DNA from: CAYXVB01 sp964467785
GTDB lineage: Bacteria; Bdellovibrionota; UBA1018
Length of the DNA: 24,410 bases
Direction: 5' to 3'
Assembly (NCBI GenBank): GCA_964467785.1
Contig: CAYXVB010000042.1
Location: 1-24,410, forward strand
The position numbers and the translations under genes were made by a program. A model generated the notes under the pieces. That model was given only the letters and a program-made list of their open reading frames with translations. It was not told the origin of the DNA and made no database searches. Shown in pieces: positions 21,456 through 24,410 of this stretch. How positions within the stretch are numbered: position 1 is the first letter of the stretch; every line of letters starts with the position of its first letter.

Positions 21456-23927
21456 ATGCGCGCTTTTGCACGATTCATCGTTCGTCATGCCCCTTGGGTG
21501 ACCCTCCTCGGAACGGGGATGGCCATCGCGGGCGGCTACTACACGGTTCAGCTCTACAAGAACCTCCGAACGAACTTCGAGGAACTCCTTCCGACAACCG
21601 CACGGAGCGTCATCGACCTCAATAAGGTCAATCAACGTCTCCAGTCCATCGACAACCTGGGTGTAGTGATCCGAACCACCGACTCCGCGGCCGGCAAGCG
21701 CTTCGTGGTGGATCTGGTCAAAAAGCTTAAAACCCTGCCTCGCAACATTTCGGCGGGGATCGAGTACGAGATCAGCAAGGAGCTTCAGTTTTTCAAGGCG
21801 CGCCAGGCCCTCTACATGGAACTGGGCGACCTTAAGAAAGTCCGCGACTACATCCATGATCGCATCGAATACGAAAAAGAGCTCTACAACCCGCTCAACA
21901 TCTTCCGCGCCGAGGACATTCCCGAGCCCAAGCTCGACTTTCTCGCATTGCGCCAGAAATATTCCGGGCGCGCCGGCGCCTACGAGCGCTTTCCTGACGG
22001 ATTTTACGCGACTCCGGACGGCCAGGTCCGTATCGTCCTGATCAACAAGCCAGGCGGCAGCTTTGGCGGCAACACCTCCGAACTTCTTAAAAATGCAGTC
22101 GATAAAGCGGTTCAGGAGCTCGGACCAACCCGCTATGCGGCCGACATGAAGGTCAACTATGCCGGCGGCGTTCAAGAAGGGATCGAGGAGCACCACGCCT
22201 TGATCGAGGACCTTTCGATTTCGAGCCTGATCGTTACCGCGGCCGTCGTGGCCGCGATGTGGCTCTTTTTCCGATCCGCTCTCGCCACCACGGCGCTCAA
22301 CCTGAGTCTTTTCTTCGGAGTGGCCTGGACGTTCGGGGTGTCCTATTTCGCCGTTGGCTATCTCAACGCCAATTCGGCGTTTTTGGGTTCGATCGTCATC
22401 GGCAACGGCGTCAACTGCGGGATCATCGTGCTCGCCCGCTACCTCGAAGAGCGACGGGTTAACGGCAAGAACAACGCCGAAGCCTGCGAGATCGCGCTCG
22501 CGACGACCGCCACCTCCACCTTGACCGCCTCGCTAGCGGCCGGCCTTTCGTACGGCTCGCTGGTGATGACGGGCTTCCGCGGCTTCAAGCAGTTCGGCGT
22601 GATCGGTCTGATCGGGATGGTGCTGTGCTGGATCAGCGCCTTCACGCTGATGCCGGCGCTGCTCACCCTGATCGACCGCTTCGTCCCCATCGTCAAGCCC
22701 GGCGAAAAGCAGCCTCAGGCGATCGTGGCGGAGCGACTGGCCCGATTGGTCGACCGCTTTCCGCTTCCACTCTGGGTGATCTCCTTGGCGATCACGGCGC
22801 TCTCGATCGCGATGATCCCCCGTTACAGCCCGGACATCCTCGAGACCAACCTCGCCCGTCTGCGCAACAAGGCGACGATCGAATCGGGCGGCGCCTACTA
22901 CGGCCGCTATCTCGACATGGTGTTTCAGCGCTTCCTCACTCCCATGGTCATCCTGCCCGACAAGCGCGAGGACACGGCCCGGATCGCCCAGGCCCTCCGC
23001 GACAAACAGGCCTCGCAGGGAAAGGACTCGCTCATCGCCTCCGTGCAGACGATCGACGACTTCGTCCCCACCCAACAGGCCGAGAAAATCGAAGTCCTCA
23101 AGGACATCCGCCGGATCCTGCCCCCCAAGCTGGTCCACCGGCTCAGTCCCGCGGACCAAAAGCTCGTGGGCGAATTTTTAACGCCCGAGTCGCAACGACG
23201 TTTCACCGAGCACGACCTGCCGCCGCTCTTGATCTCCAAGTTCACGGAAACCAACGGCCAGGTCGGCCGAATGGTGCTGATCGAGCCGCCGCTCACCAGC
23301 AATCAATGGAGCGGGCCGCAGCTCTTCAAATTCGTGCATGATGTGCGCGAAACCGCCGACGCCGTGTCCAAATCCCCGCCGGTGGTTGGCACGCTCACGG
23401 TGGCCTCCGATCTGATCGAAGCAATCACCGTGGACGGCCCCAAGGCGACCTTGTTCGCCTTCCTCGCCGTCTTCGCCCTGGTGGTCGTCCTGTTCCGCAA
23501 TTTCCAGACCGTCACCCTGATCCTCTTCTCGCTCGCGCTGGGCGTGATCTGGCTCGCGGGCTACGTGCTGGGTTTCGGCTTCAAGATCAACTTCCTCAAC
23601 TTCATCGCGCTGCCGATCACCTTTGGCATCGGCATCGACTATGGCGTCAACGTCTTTCAGCGGTATCGCGAGGAGGGCGGCGCGAGCATCCTCAACGTCA
23701 TCCGCTACACGGGCGGCGCGGTGCTCATGTGCAGCTTCACCACGATCGTGGGCTACAGCTCGCTGCTGCTCGCGGGCAATCAGGGCTTCGTCAGCTTTGG
23801 CCGCCTGGCCGTGATCGGAGAGATCACCTGCCTCTTTGCCGCGATCGTCTCCCTGCCCGCGTACCTGATTTACCGCGATCGTCGGGCCGCCAACCAGAGG
23901 GTCCGAAGCCTCTCGAGCGCCCAGTAA
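21456..23927 (+). CDS. RND/MMPL family transporter, HpnN-like
   Basis: From ATG 21456 the product has 823 residues. It has the duplicated plan of the family: TM1 (about 13-33), a large periplasmic domain (to about 260), five or six helices (LIVTAAVVAAMWLFF onward to LMPALLTLIDRF), then a second copy with TM7, periplasmic domain and the final helix group (KATLFAFLAVFALVVVLF to LFAAIVSLPAYLIYR). GIGIDYGVN in the second half matches the conserved polar site of proton-driven RND proteins; the first half has GNGVNCGIIVLARYLEER. Length and layout resemble HpnN, which moves hopanoids to the outer membrane. AAGG precedes ATG 21456. The gene diverges from mlaE and overlaps the next gene by 58 bp. Confidence 0.85.
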   Translation: MRAFARFIVRHAPWVTLLGTGMAIAGGYYTVQLYKNLRTNFEELLPTTARSVIDLNKVNQRLQSIDNLGVVIRTTDSAAGKRFVVDLVKKLKTLPRNISAGIEYEISKELQFFKARQALYMELGDLKKVRDYIHDRIEYEKELYNPLNIFRAEDIPEPKLDFLALRQKYSGRAGAYERFPDGFYATPDGQVRIVLINKPGGSFGGNTSELLKNAVDKAVQELGPTRYAADMKVNYAGGVQEGIEEHHALIEDLSISSLIVTAAVVAAMWLFFRSALATTALNLSLFFGVAWTFGVSYFAVGYLNANSAFLGSIVIGNGVNCGIIVLARYLEERRVNGKNNAEACEIALATTATSTLTASLAAGLSYGSLVMTGFRGFKQFGVIGLIGMVLCWISAFTLMPALLTLIDRFVPIVKPGEKQPQAIVAERLARLVDRFPLPLWVISLAITALSIAMIPRYSPDILETNLARLRNKATIESGGAYYGRYLDMVFQRFLTPMVILPDKREDTARIAQALRDKQASQGKDSLIASVQTIDDFVPTQQAEKIEVLKDIRRILPPKLVHRLSPADQKLVGEFLTPESQRRFTEHDLPPLLISKFTETNGQVGRMVLIEPPLTSNQWSGPQLFKFVHDVRETADAVSKSPPVVGTLTVASDLIEAITVDGPKATLFAFLAVFALVVVLFRNFQTVTLILFSLALGVIWLAGYVLGFGFKINFLNFIALPITFGIGIDYGVNVFQRYREEGGASILNVIRYTGGAVLMCSFTTIVGYSSLLLAGNQGFVSFGRLAVIGEITCLFAAIVSLPAYLIYRDRRAANQRVRSLSSAQ

Positions 23928-24410
23928 TTGGATAGCAAAGCGACCAGCACGAGCGAAGCCACCATCGCATGCGCGAGCGGCACGGCGCGCGCGCCCGACG
24001 ACTCAAGCCAACGGATCGTCAGCGGCGAAAGCGCCGCGCCCAGCGTGAGGTAGACGACGCGCTCCGGCCGCTTCATGCTCCCGCGGGGTAGCTCGATTCC
24101 GAGCACCTCGGCCCGCGCGCTGGAATAGCTCACCATGAACGACCCTAAAAGGGCCAGCCAGCAGAGCAACTGAGCCTCGGGGATGGGCCGGTAATACCAA
24201 GCAAGTCCCCCCAGAAAAAAGAACTCCGAATAGCGGTCCACGACCGCATCGAGGACTTCGCCGCCATCGCTTGCCACGCCCGTGGCCCGTGCCACCATCC
24301 CGTCCAAAGCGTCGCAAAGTCCCGACAACGCAAAGAGCAGCGCTCCGCTCCCAAAATATCCTTCGGCAAGCCGGATCCCGCTGAGTAGACCCAGCACGAG
24401 CGAGCACCAG
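23870..24410 (-). CDS. CDP-alcohol phosphatidyltransferase, 5' end outside the window
   Basis: About 180 residues are visible; the frame is open to the window edge, so the N-terminus is missing. The family motif D-x2-D-G-x2-A-R-x8-G-x3-D-x3-D is present as CDALDGMVARATGVASDGGEVLDAVVDR, with all the metal- and CDP-binding aspartates. Several hydrophobic helices follow, and the C-terminus ends in a basic LWLAARRSR. Such integral membrane enzymes join a CDP-alcohol (usually CDP-diacylglycerol) to glycerol phosphate, inositol phosphate, serine or similar; the acceptor cannot be told here. The 3' end overlaps the RND gene by 58 bp tail to tail. Confidence 0.88.
   Translation of the reverse strand, partial: WCSLVLGLLSGIRLAEGYFGSGALLFALSGLCDALDGMVARATGVASDGGEVLDAVVDRYSEFFFLGGLAWYYRPIPEAQLLCWLALLGSFMVSYSSARAEVLGIELPRGSMKRPERVVYLTLGAALSPLTIRWLESSGARAVPLAHAMVASLVLVALLSNYWALERLRTLWLAARRSR

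Overview
The window is about 24.4 kb of high-GC DNA from a Gram-negative bacterium. Signs of an outer membrane are several signal peptides, two lipoboxes, MlaE/MlaD lipid-transport genes and an RND transporter. The mix of a HAMP-less chemoreceptor beside cheW, a zinc-ribbon B12 sensor, an MCE protein with a barrel-like tail and many small secreted hypothetical proteins would suit a Bdellovibrionota or deltaproteobacteria-like genome. No marker here fixes the taxonomy, so this is inference. Gene density is ordinary chromosomal. I saw no rRNA, tRNA, CRISPR array, phage genes or transposase. Two runs of N (11122-11221 and 18027-18036) are assembly gaps inside genes.

Layout. 1-2130: small secreted or membrane hypothetical genes around a minus-strand Sfp-type phosphopantetheinyl transferase. 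2208-3148: an EVE-domain gene overlapping a ferritin-like diiron gene. 3276-4487: divergent dut and a HAD phosphatase. 4584-6808: a secreted alpha/beta hydrolase and a PA14-like lipoprotein. 6823-8737 (minus): a DUF1059 gene, a two-helix membrane protein and hisS. 8850-10069: a DUF2090 aldolase-like gene coupled to a small secreted protein, closed by a textbook terminator. 10177-10311: a REPIN- or MITE-like palindromic element. 10311-13037: a yceI/NmrA-type pair divergent from a LysR regulator, with a clear operator. 13029-15846: a secreted protein behind a sigma-28-like promoter, then an MCP and cheW. 15964-17070: a PuuD-type membrane domain followed by a cytochrome c lipoprotein. 17178-17972: a zinc-ribbon/B12-binding protein. 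17992-24410: a lipid-trafficking region with mlaE, an mlaD with a barrel-like tail and an unknown secreted protein on the minus strand, a divergent HpnN-like RND transporter, and a CDP-alcohol phosphatidyltransferase cut by the window edge.

The most interesting part is this last region. It has an Mla-type permease and an MCE protein but no MlaF ATPase gene nearby. The MCE protein ends in about 180 residues that look like an outer-membrane barrel. The next gene begins with a G10 tract typical of slipped-strand switching. A large RND lipid-type transporter and a phospholipid-synthesis enzyme lie beside it. Other points are a 21-bp coding tandem repeat in the NmrA-type gene, broken by an assembly gap whose length must be a multiple of three to keep the gene open, and the B12 sensor with its own Cys4 ribbon.
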